A DNA stretch of 64,000 bases from Pseudomonas arcuscaelestis (lineage in GTDB: Bacteria > Pseudomonadota > Gammaproteobacteria > Pseudomonadales > Pseudomonadaceae), in assembly GCF_016881005.1 (NCBI RefSeq), contig NZ_JACOPV010000010.1, forward strand, positions 62,001-126,000. The letters run 5' to 3'. The translations under genes and the position numbers were made by a program. The first letter of the stretch is position 1, and each line of letters starts with the position of its first letter. The notes beneath the pieces were generated by a model that did not search any database, was not told the origin of the DNA, and saw only the letters and a program-made list of their open reading frames with translations. Shown here piece by piece: positions 55,054 to 62,093 of this stretch.

Positions 55054-55203
55054 CGCGCAACTCCTGAATTTTTAATTTCGCGGGTGTAAAAAAACGACTG
55101 AGGGCGCGGTCTAGAAGCGAAAAGGCCCAGACTTTCGACTCTCCCCCTCCCCAGCGCGCCGATTCCGGCTCATTTCGCCCGCTTTTGGTGCGCTTTCGGT
55201 CGA
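55054..55203. other. Candidate cos region between HNH and small terminase genes
   Basis: This 150-bp gene-free stretch has an AT-rich patch (GAATTTTTAATTTCG), a poly-A run and a CCCCCTCCCC tract. In HK97-like cos phages the packaging site lies exactly between the HNH and small terminase genes. No cos sequence can be proven from this window alone. Confidence 0.4.
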
Positions 55204-55581
55204 TCAGCGGCGCGCGTTACCGAAGCCACCGTCTTCGGCCGCTGTCTTGGCCGAGTGGCAGGGTGCACACAGACTCTGCCAGTTCGACCGATCCCAGAAC
55301 ACAGTCATATCGCCCTTGTGCGGCTCGATGTGATCAACATCGGTGGCCACAACCACCAAGCCATTGAGCTGACACTTAACGCATAACGGGTGCTTGACCA
55401 GGAAGCCAGCACGCGCCTGCTGCCACTTGTACCCGTAGCCACGAGCGGTTGAGCTCTCGCGGGGTCTCTCCCTGACAAAGCTCTTCACTTGATCGGCGTG
55501 AGCATCGCAGTAGCCGTTGGCGTTGCGGTGAAGGGCTCGACAGCCAGACGCGCGGCATGGGCGCTGCGGCCTCATCGGCAT
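55204..55581 (-). CDS. HNH endonuclease next to terminase
   Basis: This 125-residue protein has zinc-binding cysteine pairs (CRASGCRALH, CVKCQLNG, LCAPCHSAKT) and an HNH core (VDHIEPHKGDMTVFWDRSNW). HNH nucleases beside terminase genes stimulate cos cleavage in HK97-type phages. Its ATG overlaps the preceding small gene by ten bases. Confidence 0.9.
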   Translation of the reverse strand: MPMRPQRPCRASGCRALHRNANGYCDAHADQVKSFVRERPRESSTARGYGYKWQQARAGFLVKHPLCVKCQLNGLVVVATDVDHIEPHKGDMTVFWDRSNWQSLCAPCHSAKTAAEDGGFGNARR

Positions 55582-55751
55582 GGCTGGCCGCTCAGGTAAG
55601 TGGGCGGTGGGCCATCGTCATCCAAGCCTTGGTCTTCACCCAGCGCTTGGATCAGTACCGCCTGGTTCTTTGCGATCTGCTGCAGCAGTTCGGTCTGCTT
55701 CACTTGCTCGGCCAGCATCCGCTCCAGCAGCGACACCTGCCGCATGCTCAT
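55572..55751 (-). CDS. Small coiled-coil phage protein (59 aa)
   Basis: A reading frame of 60 codons encodes MSMRQVSLLERMLAEQVKQT, then ELLQQIAKNQAVLIQAL and a short acidic tail. The first 40 residues form a clear heptad-like helix. The ATG overlaps the upstream stop as ATGA, and the stop overlaps the HNH start, so it fits exactly into a coupled gene chain. The function is unknown. Confidence 0.7.
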   Translation of the reverse strand: MSMRQVSLLERMLAEQVKQTELLQQIAKNQAVLIQALGEDQGLDDDGPPPTYLSGQPCR

Positions 55752-56041
55752 GGCGCCACCCGAGCGTGTTCTCGGGCAGTGCTCTTGAGGTCGGAGATAT
55801 CCACCTCAACGAACCGCGCGTTGGCGCAGATAGTCGGGATCTCGCGCGGCAAGACAGTGATAACTGCATGCCACACACCGCCCTCGACCGAAGCCTTGAG
55901 CTCCACACTCGTCACACCATTCAGCTCGCTACCATCACTCAGCAGAACCTTGGTCCCCATTACGGGGTGGGGATTGTCCGGATGGCTCATTACTGCCGGT
56001 ATGATCGTCGCCACCGACAATGATTTGCTTGGCTCGCTCAT
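55748..56041 (-). CDS. Small phage protein of unknown function
   Basis: This frame encodes up to 97 residues (GTKVLLSDGSELNGVTSVEL, WHAVITVLPREIPT, ARFVEVDISDL). The conserved-looking part begins near residue 18, where an internal ATG (55990) could be the real start. The first 35 codons overlap the MACSGC gene in another frame. A ribosome site (AAAGGTGG) precedes the ATG at 56041. The protein looks like a beta-rich single domain without known motifs. Confidence 0.6.
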   Translation of the reverse strand: MSEPSKSLSVATIIPAVMSHPDNPHPVMGTKVLLSDGSELNGVTSVELKASVEGGVWHAVITVLPREIPTICANARFVEVDISDLKSTAREHARVAP

Positions 56042-56102
56042 ATGCCACCTTTGTCCATTTGTTGATCCACTCGCGCCGGGCGGCGCATCCGCTGCAGGCC
56101 AT
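55935..56102 (-). CDS. Small CxxC phage protein (55 aa)
   Basis: The frame encodes MACSGCAARREWINKWTKVA, then YERAKQIIVGG and a polar tail. An N-terminal CSGC pair followed by basic residues is common in short phage proteins near holin and terminase genes. GAGG lies eight bases before the ATG, and the ATG is four bases after the preceding stop. It overlaps the next gene in a different frame, so one of the two starts may be internal. Confidence 0.6.
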   Translation of the reverse strand: MACSGCAARREWINKWTKVAYERAKQIIVGGDDHTGSNEPSGQSPPRNGDQGSAE

Positions 56103-56106
56103 CAGC

Positions 56107-56289
56107 CTAGGCCTCAGCTGCGATCTTAGTCATAGCCATCAACGCGCCAATCAGCGCCTTGTCGGACCGCTTGGCTATCGCAGTCACTTCTGCCTCAGCT
56201 TTCATGACCTCGCCCTGATCCTCCGCTGAAAGGTCGGCAACCATGCCCTTCATCTGGTAGTACTCGGCCTTGCTATTAGGCTGGGTCAT
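56107..56289 (-). CDS. Small helical phage protein (60 aa)
   Basis: This 60-residue protein (MTQPNSKAEYYQMKGMVADL, AEAEVTAIAKRSDKALIGAL) is helical and charged with no membrane segment. The start at 56289 overlaps the end of the holin gene by 14 bases. No function is recognised; a holin-associated regulator is possible by position only. Confidence 0.65.
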   Translation of the reverse strand: MTQPNSKAEYYQMKGMVADLSAEDQGEVMKAEAEVTAIAKRSDKALIGALMAMTKIAAEA

Positions 56290-56608
56290 TACGCTCTCCA
56301 CTGATGCCGGCCTTCTTGGCCAGGAACTGTGTATACAAGCCGCCTGCAACATCGGCGCCGATCACCGCAATAACGATGCCCAGGCCAGCAGCCAAGTAGA
56401 GGTTGCTCCAGAGCGCCAGGGCCAGCAGCAGCGTGGCCATACCCAACAAGCCCGACGCTAGGAAGCGCAACGCCACACGCTGAAGGATCTGCCGCAGCCC
56501 CAAGTCAGTACCTGACGCCCTCAGCATCTCCCCGGACAGGCCTGCCATGCTCAGCAGCACCAGCAGCCAGAGCGGTACATCAGTGAGCGCCTGGTGTTCT
56601 GTGTTCAT
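56276..56608 (-). CDS. Phage holin family protein
   Basis: This 110-residue protein has about three hydrophobic segments (VPLWLLVLLSMAGLSGEML, FLASGLLGMATLLLALALW, LAAGLGIVIAVIGADVAGGL) and a basic tail, matching the LydA-like holin group. Holins open the inner membrane to release endolysin at a set time. Unlike lambda, it is separated from the endolysin gene by the whole head and tail operon. Confidence 0.82.
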   Translation of the reverse strand: MNTEHQALTDVPLWLLVLLSMAGLSGEMLRASGTDLGLRQILQRVALRFLASGLLGMATLLLALALWSNLYLAAGLGIVIAVIGADVAGGLYTQFLAKKAGISGERNDPA

Positions 56609-56633
56609 CAGTGAGCCCTTAACAGCGGGGTTG

Positions 56634-57149
56634 TTATTGGCTGGCGGTCAAGGCAGCCACCAGAAGCGCCTGGCCTCGCACCAGGTCGACATGGGCCAGG
56701 CTTGCCAGCTTGCTATCCGCGAAGGAGTGTCCGGCCAGCAGGGCATCGAGCTCCTCCATGTTCGCCTTGAGCTCTCGCACCTTCTTCAGCACACCTTCGT
56801 CGTACTCGGCGCGGACCTTCGAGACGATTTGGCAAACTTCTTCATGCACGATGCCGGCACCCGAACGGTGGGCGTCCTTGGTCATGAAGTGATCCGAGTC
56901 GGTGTAGGTCGCGCCGTACAAGACGCCATCGTCAAAGTAAAACGGTGGCAGGCCTATGCTGTAGACGCCAAGGCCGATCGATAAATGCTGCTTAGTCTGC
57001 TCGGTACTCTTCAGCTGGCCTGTCATGTACAGGAAGCCAGAGGCGTCGCTCTTGGCTAGTCGCAGCAGTGCCGATTCAAGACGGCCAACATCACCACCCA
57101 CCACCGCATCGATTACCGCCTGCTTGTCACGCTTCGCTTGATCAGTCAT
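56634..57149 (-). CDS. Phage protein of unknown function at the start of the late operon
   Basis: This 171-residue soluble protein (DQAKRDKQAVIDAVVGGDVG, YFDDGVLYGATYTDSDHF, VRELKANMEELDALLAGHSF) has no domain that I recognise. The start at 57149 has GGAGG nine bases upstream; the longer frame crosses the terminator and is rejected. It is the first gene after the late promoter and terminator. Confidence 0.72.
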   Translation of the reverse strand: MTDQAKRDKQAVIDAVVGGDVGRLESALLRLAKSDASGFLYMTGQLKSTEQTKQHLSIGLGVYSIGLPPFYFDDGVLYGATYTDSDHFMTKDAHRSGAGIVHEEVCQIVSKVRAEYDEGVLKKVRELKANMEELDALLAGHSFADSKLASLAHVDLVRGQALLVAALTASQ

Positions 57150-57165
57150 TGCTGGCCTCCAGAAA

Positions 57166-57192
57166 CGAAAAAGCCCCGGCATTTGCCAGGGC
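57166..57192 (-). terminator. Intrinsic terminator, tR'-like
   Basis: On the minus strand GCCCTGGC-AAAT-GCCGGGGC is followed by TTTTTCG. It lies about 100 bp downstream of the candidate late promoter and just before the first late gene, as tR' does in lambda. Late expression would then need antitermination. Confidence 0.8.
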
Positions 57193-57204
57193 CCAGAAAC
57201 AACG

Positions 57205-57228
57205 AAGCCCGACACAATGGCCGGGCTT
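57205..57228 (-). terminator. Second hairpin in the late leader
   Basis: Arms AAGCCCG and CGGGCTT pair around a ten-base loop. There is no T-run on the minus strand, so it may be a pause or processing stem rather than a terminator. Confidence 0.5.
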
Positions 57229-57270
57229 TCGGGGTCACTCCTCAACACGCGCAGGAATGACAGGATGGAG

Positions 57271-57301
57271 ATAATTTCGCTCAGTCGCTCACTGATGTCA
57301 A
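57271..57301 (-). promoter_or_regulatory. Candidate late promoter (pR'-like)
   Basis: On the minus strand a perfect -35 box TTGACA (57296-57301) is followed, 19 bases on, by AATTAT (57271-57276, four of six consensus bases). It starts eight bases after the stop of the Q-position gene and points into the terminator and late genes. The spacing is slightly long. Confidence 0.6.
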
Positions 57302-57308
57302 CAGGCAA

Positions 57309-57995
57309 TCATGCCGCCTCTTTCATCAGCAATCCTTCAGCCTCCAGAATCATGCGCACTTCAGCCAAGGCATCATCCACCATGCCGTCCAACTTCTCGT
57401 TGATGCCCTGCCGCCAACGACGCCGAGTTGACTCGGGGTTGGCATCCAGGTCCCAGGTATTCATGTCGTAGAAGCTGTCGGCCAAGATGATCACATCCTC
57501 TTCTACCGCCTCGGCTTTTCGCTTCTCGGACTGACCTGCAGCCAAGGCGGCTTTCACCATGGCCTCACGGCGCCAATCCGAAGTCTCCAGAGGGATCTCG
57601 ACCGATACCGAACGCGGGCCTTTCCGAGGTGCGCCTTTGAGTTTCGGTACCGCCCAGGCAGTGACTGCCTTGTAGACAAAGAGCGGCGGTGCTGGACTGG
57701 CGATTAGGGGCTTGATGGCCGCAATAGCCTGGACCTTCTTCGCCTTGCTGGTGGCGTACTTGGCATTCAGTGCATCCCAGTGCCGTGGGATGAGTAGGTG
57801 ATGCAGCCGGGCCGACAACCAGTAGTCCACCTGGGCACGATCTAACCCGTGTGACTGACCGCCCAGCGAAGCCAGGCAGCCACCCTCTTCTTCTGCCGAT
57901 TTGTACAGCTTCTGCCACGCCTGGCCCTTCGCTGCGCCCTTCTCTCCTGCCGCCAATGCCGCAACTACCGCCCCCGATACGCTGTTGTAGATCAT
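57309..57995 (-). CDS. Q-position protein, putative late-gene activator/antiterminator
   Basis: This 228-residue protein has no recognised motif: an N-terminal helical part (VDYWLSARLHHLLIPRHWDA), basic SKAKKVQAIAAI and an acidic C-terminal helix (EKLDGMVDDALAEVRMILEA). It lacks zinc-finger cysteine pairs seen in lambda Q. Its position is that of Q: last gene of the early operon, immediately before a candidate late promoter and terminator. The DNA-binding or antitermination role is inferred from position only. Confidence 0.5.
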   Translation of the reverse strand: MIYNSVSGAVVAALAAGEKGAAKGQAWQKLYKSAEEEGGCLASLGGQSHGLDRAQVDYWLSARLHHLLIPRHWDALNAKYATSKAKKVQAIAAIKPLIASPAPPLFVYKAVTAWAVPKLKGAPRKGPRSVSVEIPLETSDWRREAMVKAALAAGQSEKRKAEAVEEDVIILADSFYDMNTWDLDANPESTRRRWRQGINEKLDGMVDDALAEVRMILEAEGLLMKEAA

Positions 57996-58005
57996 GTCCT
58001 GCCCC

Positions 58006-58323
58006 TCAATCCCCGGTGTAGTTGATGCCGCCGGCGCCCAGCCGGTTGCCTTCCTGATACAGCGCCTCTGGCCCAGTGGCCCGAGGTTGCTTCAATTCGT
58101 TGATGTGTCGCTGTGCGGCCTGCAGGCGCAGACTCAATTGGGTGACCAGTTCTTCCAGCGGTAGGGCCTCCCCCGTCGCGGCGGCCACCCAGCCCGAGGC
58201 GTTGCATTGCACGCAGACCAAGTCATGGAACACGCCCTTGATCACCGCTTTGCCACGGCACGCCGGGCACTGAAGCAGCTCGATCACCTCCTTCTTGAAG
58301 GCCGGTCCATGGCTCTTTTTCAT
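58006..58323 (-). CDS. Small zinc-ribbon phage protein
   Basis: This 105-residue protein has an N-terminal basic helix, then two cysteine pairs (QCPACRGK and LVCVQCNASGW) 18 residues apart, forming a zinc ribbon, and a helical C-terminus (EELVTQLSLRLQAAQRHINE). Such proteins occur in nin-like regions of Pseudomonas lambdoid phages. The ATG overlaps the recombinase stop by four bases. Confidence 0.75.
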   Translation of the reverse strand: MKKSHGPAFKKEVIELLQCPACRGKAVIKGVFHDLVCVQCNASGWVAAATGEALPLEELVTQLSLRLQAAQRHINELKQPRATGPEALYQEGNRLGAGGINYTGD

Positions 58324-59615
58324 GCCTTTGAATCCTCGCCTATGGTTGTTTTCTCAGTGACCTTGCAGCCCTTGACCTGCGCGGCCTCCGGCTCATTTCG
58401 CGAATCTTTGTTTCCACCCTCCTCCAACCCGTGAATGAGGATGAAACCCTTGCCGTCTAAATGGGCGTGCCACTGCTCCAGGGCCACACGCTTGCGCTCC
58501 TCGACCGTGCTGTGGATATAGGCCTGCACGTTGTGGCCCATGGCGTGATTGATCAGCAGTTCGCCGATCAGGAAGTCGATGCCTAGGTCCGCCCAGCCGG
58601 TGCGGGCCAGCTTGCGCAGGTCATGACTGGTCCACTTCCCCTTGCCCAGCCGGGTGAACACGGCGCTGGCTTGGCTCTCGCTCAGGCCCTTGCCGTTACG
58701 CGCCGGAAACAGGTACTGACCGCTGTAGCCGCTGGCAAGCTGCCGGTCGCGGTACTGGGTCAGCAGTGCGCAGACCTGATCAGTCAGTGGCAAGGAATGC
58801 TCAACGCGGGTCTTGGTGTGCTCGGCCGGGATGTGCCAAGTGCGTTCGGCCAGACTGAGGTGCGGCCACTGCGCCATGCGTGTCTCGCCTACCCGGGCGC
58901 CATGGCACAGCATCAGCAAGGCCAGCATGGCGTCGGCGGGATCGTCCTCCATGACCCCTTCCAACTGGGCCAGCAGCGGCTCGATCTGCACACCACGCAA
59001 CCGGGCGGCCTTGGCCTTGATTTTGGTCTTCGAGAAGTCGCTGAACTTAATCCCCGTCATCGGGTTGCTCGGGATCAGGCCCAGGGTGTGCGCTCGACGG
59101 CAGGCCACCACCAGCAGGCCGAAGATCAGCCGGACGAATTCCAGCGACAGGGTGGCCTGCAATGGCCACATCAACTGCGCATCCAGGGTGCCGTGACGCA
59201 CATCGGCAAAAGCCAAGCCGCCAACTCGCGGGATCAGGTGACAGGCAATCGCCGACTTGGCCGTCGCCTTGCGCTTGGTCGACAGGTTGCGGTCGCGGGA
59301 CATCCGGTCGCTGAACCAGGCCAGTAGCTCGCCGAGCGTGGCCCAGGCCGAAACGGCGGCGCTGGCCTGGGCGTCGTTCGCCAGGCGCTGACGTAGGTCC
59401 GGCAGCGCGGCCAGCACGGTCTTGGTCGACAAGTCAGGGTAGGCGCCGATCCGGTTCCACTTCTTGCGCACCACCAGGGACCAGGTGCCACGCGGTCGCG
59501 CCTCAGTGAAGCGGAAGTACAGGCCAGGGTGACGCGGATCGCGCATCAGCACGGTGGCCGGATCTTCAGCACGGCGGCGAATCTCGGCATCGGAGAAAGC
59601 GACCGCCAGTGTCAT
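58320..59615 (-). CDS. Tyrosine recombinase (phage integrase family) in the nin-like region
   Basis: This 431-residue protein has an N-terminal arm-binding domain, a core-binding domain (residues ~90-180) and a C-terminal catalytic domain with Arg241 (CHGARVGETRM), His331 and Arg334 (TSHDLRKLARTG), His357 or His361 (INHAMGH) and nucleophile Tyr366 (VQAYIHST). The catalytic set appears complete. It is embedded in the early operon and coupled to its neighbours by four-base overlaps, far from attL. It may act as the phage integrase or as a Xer-like resolvase; the window does not settle this. Confidence 0.9.
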   Translation of the reverse strand: MTLAVAFSDAEIRRRAEDPATVLMRDPRHPGLYFRFTEARPRGTWSLVVRKKWNRIGAYPDLSTKTVLAALPDLRQRLANDAQASAAVSAWATLGELLAWFSDRMSRDRNLSTKRKATAKSAIACHLIPRVGGLAFADVRHGTLDAQLMWPLQATLSLEFVRLIFGLLVVACRRAHTLGLIPSNPMTGIKFSDFSKTKIKAKAARLRGVQIEPLLAQLEGVMEDDPADAMLALLMLCHGARVGETRMAQWPHLSLAERTWHIPAEHTKTRVEHSLPLTDQVCALLTQYRDRQLASGYSGQYLFPARNGKGLSESQASAVFTRLGKGKWTSHDLRKLARTGWADLGIDFLIGELLINHAMGHNVQAYIHSTVEERKRVALEQWHAHLDGKGFILIHGLEEGGNKDSRNEPEAAQVKGCKVTEKTTIGEDSKA

Positions 59616-60046
59616 GCGGCCACCTTGGTCTGCGGCTGCAGCAAGTAAGCTCGGATTGCTTCCAGCGCATCAATAGCGCCCCGGCACACGATCGCCAGAT
59701 AGCCTTGATCGAGCAGCGCTTGGAGGTAGGCGTCCTGGCTCGGCGAAACGGCGGCGTCGAATGGCGGCTTGGCCTTGAACTCGATGTACAGACCGAAGTG
59801 GCCACCGCGCGCCATCGGCAGCACCAGGTCAGGCACGCCGGCCTTCACGCCCTGCTCTTTCAGTTTCATCGCCACCAGCTTATGCCGGTGACCACCGTTC
59901 GGGACGTGGTAGATCAGCTTGGCAGCAGCCGGATAGCGCAGCGCGACTTCTCGCATCAGCGAGGCCTGCTCCAGGCCTTCGCGGTCGATGGGCTTGGTGC
60001 GGGTCTTCTTCGCCGCGAACAGGCGCGGCTTGGCAGGCTTGATCAT
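59612..60046 (-). CDS. VRR-NUC domain nuclease
   Basis: This 144-residue protein has the PD-(D/E)xK core of VRR-NUC nucleases: a glutamate-containing N-terminal helix, GVPDLVLPMARGGHFGLYIEFKAK with catalytic D, E and K, and a C-terminal Q-rich DAYLQALLDQGYLAIVC helix-strand. These enzymes cut branched DNA such as Holliday junctions and may replace RusA. Overlaps of four bases couple it to both neighbours. Confidence 0.88.
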   Translation of the reverse strand: MIKPAKPRLFAAKKTRTKPIDREGLEQASLMREVALRYPAAAKLIYHVPNGGHRHKLVAMKLKEQGVKAGVPDLVLPMARGGHFGLYIEFKAKPPFDAAVSPSQDAYLQALLDQGYLAIVCRGAIDALEAIRAYLLQPQTKVAA

Positions 60047-60339
60047 GCGGCAACAACCCCCTCGCGGATCAGGATGGCCTGGGTGCGCATAACACCCTCG
60101 GCGTGGTGCTGGCGGGCTTCGGCGCGACTGGTCAACTGGCTGCGACCGTCACAGGCGTCATGGCAGGCGCTGCACGCCCAGGCGCCCTGCAGATCGTTCG
60201 GCTTCATACCGACGCCACAGGTGCCGGACATCCGGTAATGAGCCAGCACGGTGGTTTCAGGATTACCGTTGCAAACGCCAGGAATGCGCACCTGGCATTC
60301 CCGGCCGCGCGCGGCTTTGGTCAACTTGGATTGCTTCAT
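60043..60339 (-). CDS. DUF1364-like nuclease/recombination protein
   Basis: This 98-residue protein has GRECQVRIPGVCNGNPETTV, HYRMSGTCGVGMKPNDLQGA and ACSACHDACDGR segments, the DUF1364 pattern found in nin regions of lambdoid phages. Cysteines and histidines form a probable zinc and HNH-like site. A role in DNA processing is likely from family context. Confidence 0.8.
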   Translation of the reverse strand: MKQSKLTKAARGRECQVRIPGVCNGNPETTVLAHYRMSGTCGVGMKPNDLQGAWACSACHDACDGRSQLTSRAEARQHHAEGVMRTQAILIREGVVAA

Positions 60340-60539
60340 GAGCGGTCGTCCTTGTGGAGGTCAACAACGGTGAAGGTGGATGGCCACATGTGCAGGCCGT
60401 ACAGGTTCGCCGATTGCTCGTCGCGATACAGGCCCACGGGTGGATGTGGCTGGCTGGTGAGGTCCAGCAGGTGTCCGCAGGCGTAAAGAGCCCAGCGGTA
60501 TTCGGTGAGGTCTGGTGCAATCAACTTCGGATCGATCAC
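60336..60539 (-). CDS. Small phage protein of unknown function
   Basis: This 67-residue protein (MIDPKLIAPDLTEYRWALYA, PPVGLYRDEQSANLYGLHMW) starts with GTG overlapping the P stop. It has no recognised motif. Four-base overlaps on both sides support it as a real coupled gene. Confidence 0.65.
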   Translation of the reverse strand: MIDPKLIAPDLTEYRWALYACGHLLDLTSQPHPPVGLYRDEQSANLYGLHMWPSTFTVVDLHKDDRS

Positions 60540-61204
60540 GGGCGGACACCTCGAGCAGAGCGCAATGCCTCAAGGGCAGCACGGCCAACATCCAGCGAGC
60601 GCGGCGCAGCCGGAGCGGGAAGCTCGGCAACCGGTACCGGACCCAGGCCCTCGCCCTTCCAGATCTTTCGGCACTGCACCAGGTAGTGCTTCTCGAAGCA
60701 GCTCATCCCGAGGTCGCGCGACATCAGCGGCAGGCTGTGGAAGCCAGCGGCCGCGGTTGCGTGGTAAACGGCTGGGTGCATCCACTTCGCTGAAGCGCGC
60801 ATGGCTGGGTGGCAATTACGCAGGCCTTGGGCATAGGCCTTTTCGGTGCAGGGCAGGCCAAGTCCTTCCGGGGCAAAGCACCAGCTCACGAACACGCCCG
60901 GCGCTGGCACGAATGCCGATTTGCTCGCACTCAGCACTCGCATACCATGGTCGATCTGCTCAAGGCGGGTGATGCCCGAGCGCATGAACTCGCCGAGCCA
61001 TTCCAGCTTGGCCGCATCCATCACCGCAGGGGTCGGCCAGGACTGCCGCCAGGCGCCACAGGCACCGCGCAGTCGAAGGAACAGGTCTTCGATCACCTGG
61101 CGGGTAGCTGGATCGATTGGCATCGCGCCGGGCTCTACCGGTGGCTGGTAGGTCGGATCGGTTTGGCGATTGGCCAGAAGCTGCCGAACGCTGGTTGCGG
61201 TCAT
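60536..61204 (-). CDS. Replication protein P-like (helicase loader)
   Basis: This 222-residue protein resembles lambda P: AKLEWLGEFMRSGITRLEQI, DHGMRVLSASKSAFVPAPGV and FVSWCFAPEG match the P signature region that loads the host DnaB helicase. The start at 61204 (MTATSVRQLL) overlaps the stop of O. It stands directly after O, as in lambda. Confidence 0.85.
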   Translation of the reverse strand: MTATSVRQLLANRQTDPTYQPPVEPGAMPIDPATRQVIEDLFLRLRGACGAWRQSWPTPAVMDAAKLEWLGEFMRSGITRLEQIDHGMRVLSASKSAFVPAPGVFVSWCFAPEGLGLPCTEKAYAQGLRNCHPAMRASAKWMHPAVYHATAAAGFHSLPLMSRDLGMSCFEKHYLVQCRKIWKGEGLGPVPVAELPAPAAPRSLDVGRAALEALRSARGVRP

Positions 61205-61986
61205 ACTCGAACTCCCTTCGCGGTCCAGTCGGTTTGGGTCTCGTCCTGCTCGACCTCGCTCGCGCTCCTGGCCTTCTCGCCCTTGAGCCACTTGGCCAGC
61301 CGGAAGCACCAGCCGCCACTGCTGTCGAGTAGCCGGGGCTTGGCGACGTAGTAACCCAGGAAGCTCTTGAGAGATTCCTCTGTGATCGCTTCAAGGGTCA
61401 GCCCTGCCAGGGTCAATTGGGCGGTCACCTTGTCGACCGGCGGATTCCACTCAGCGAACATGGCGAAACGCTGCAGGTCATCCTGCGACTCCAACGCCTG
61501 ACGATCCTGCTCGGCAACCAGCTCAGAAATCTCGCGCGGCTGCTGCTCTTCGGTTCCTTGATGGTTCACTGACGGATTGGGTGCAGCTGCTGCACCCCGT
61601 TCTGCGTTTTCCTGCACCCCGTTCTGCTGTGAGCTGCACCCCGTGCGGTTATCTGCACCCCGTTCTTTACGAGGTGCAGCATTTGCACCCCGCTTCAGTT
61701 GGAGGTCATAAACCACTGGGCGCCGATCGCGGCGCTCGATGTAGGCAGCAGCGATTGCCTGGTTGCCTTCGGCGATCCACCCTCCCTTCTCCAGCTCATC
61801 CAGTTTCAGGCGCACGGTGCGCTCGGACAGGCCGGTGTCCTCCGAAAGGGTTCCTGCCGACGGGAATGCACCACGACCATCACTGCCGGCATAGTTGGCG
61901 AGACACAGAAGAACATGGCGTGCTGCGGGGTTATCCAGGGCAGCCTTGGGAATGGCCAAGGCCCAGGTCATGGCTTGAACACTCAC
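61201..61986 (-). CDS. Replication initiator O-like with internal origin
   Basis: This 261-residue protein has an N-terminal winged helix domain (RHVLLCLANYAGSDGRGAFP, LSEDTGLSERTVRLKLDELE), a polar linker (residues ~100-165) encoded by the iteron array and a C-terminal DnaT-like part (FAMFAEWNPPVDKVTAQLTL, SSGGWCFRLAKWLKGEK). It should bind the iterons within its own gene and recruit P. Translation starts at GTG overlapping the preceding tiny ORF (GTGA). Confidence 0.85.
   Translation of the reverse strand: MSVQAMTWALAIPKAALDNPAARHVLLCLANYAGSDGRGAFPSAGTLSEDTGLSERTVRLKLDELEKGGWIAEGNQAIAAAYIERRDRRPVVYDLQLKRGANAAPRKERGADNRTGCSSQQNGVQENAERGAAAAPNPSVNHQGTEEQQPREISELVAEQDRQALESQDDLQRFAMFAEWNPPVDKVTAQLTLAGLTLEAITEESLKSFLGYYVAKPRLLDSSGGWCFRLAKWLKGEKARSASEVEQDETQTDWTAKGVRV
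61581..61692. repeat. Iteron array within the O gene (putative replication origin)
   Basis: Five copies of TGCACCCCG occur at 61591, 61613, 61635, 61654 and 61684 on the plus strand; copies 1 and 2 extend to TGCACCCCGTTCTGC, and copy 4 to TGCACCCCGTTCT. Spacing of the first three is exactly 22 bp, two helical turns. Inverted GTGCAG halves lie at 61581 and 61674. Position inside O is as in the lambda origin. Confidence 0.85.
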
Positions 61987-62093
61987 GCCCCACCCTCGCT
62001 CTTACTGGTGTCGATCTGACGCGACAGATTTGGCGCAACGCCAAAACCTGACGCATCAGTCGCGGTATTGATTGATGGAAACTTGATTGGCAT
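61983..62093 (-). CDS. Tiny ORF (36 aa) directly upstream of O
   Basis: It encodes MPIKFPSINTATDASGFGVA, then PNLSRQIDTSKSEGGA. AGAGG lies five bases before the ATG and the stop overlaps the O start (GTGA), indicating translational coupling. It may be a leader peptide or small regulator; no family is recognised. Confidence 0.55.
   Translation of the reverse strand: MPIKFPSINTATDASGFGVAPNLSRQIDTSKSEGGA

Noticed and set aside
57150..57308. N-terminal extension of the 171-residue late gene
   Set aside because: The extension translates through the promoter, hairpin and terminator; the downstream ATG has a strong GGAGG site.
61581..61692. CRISPR-like array in the O gene
   Set aside because: Repeats of nine bases with 10-21 bp gaps inside a coding gene fit iterons; there are no cas genes.
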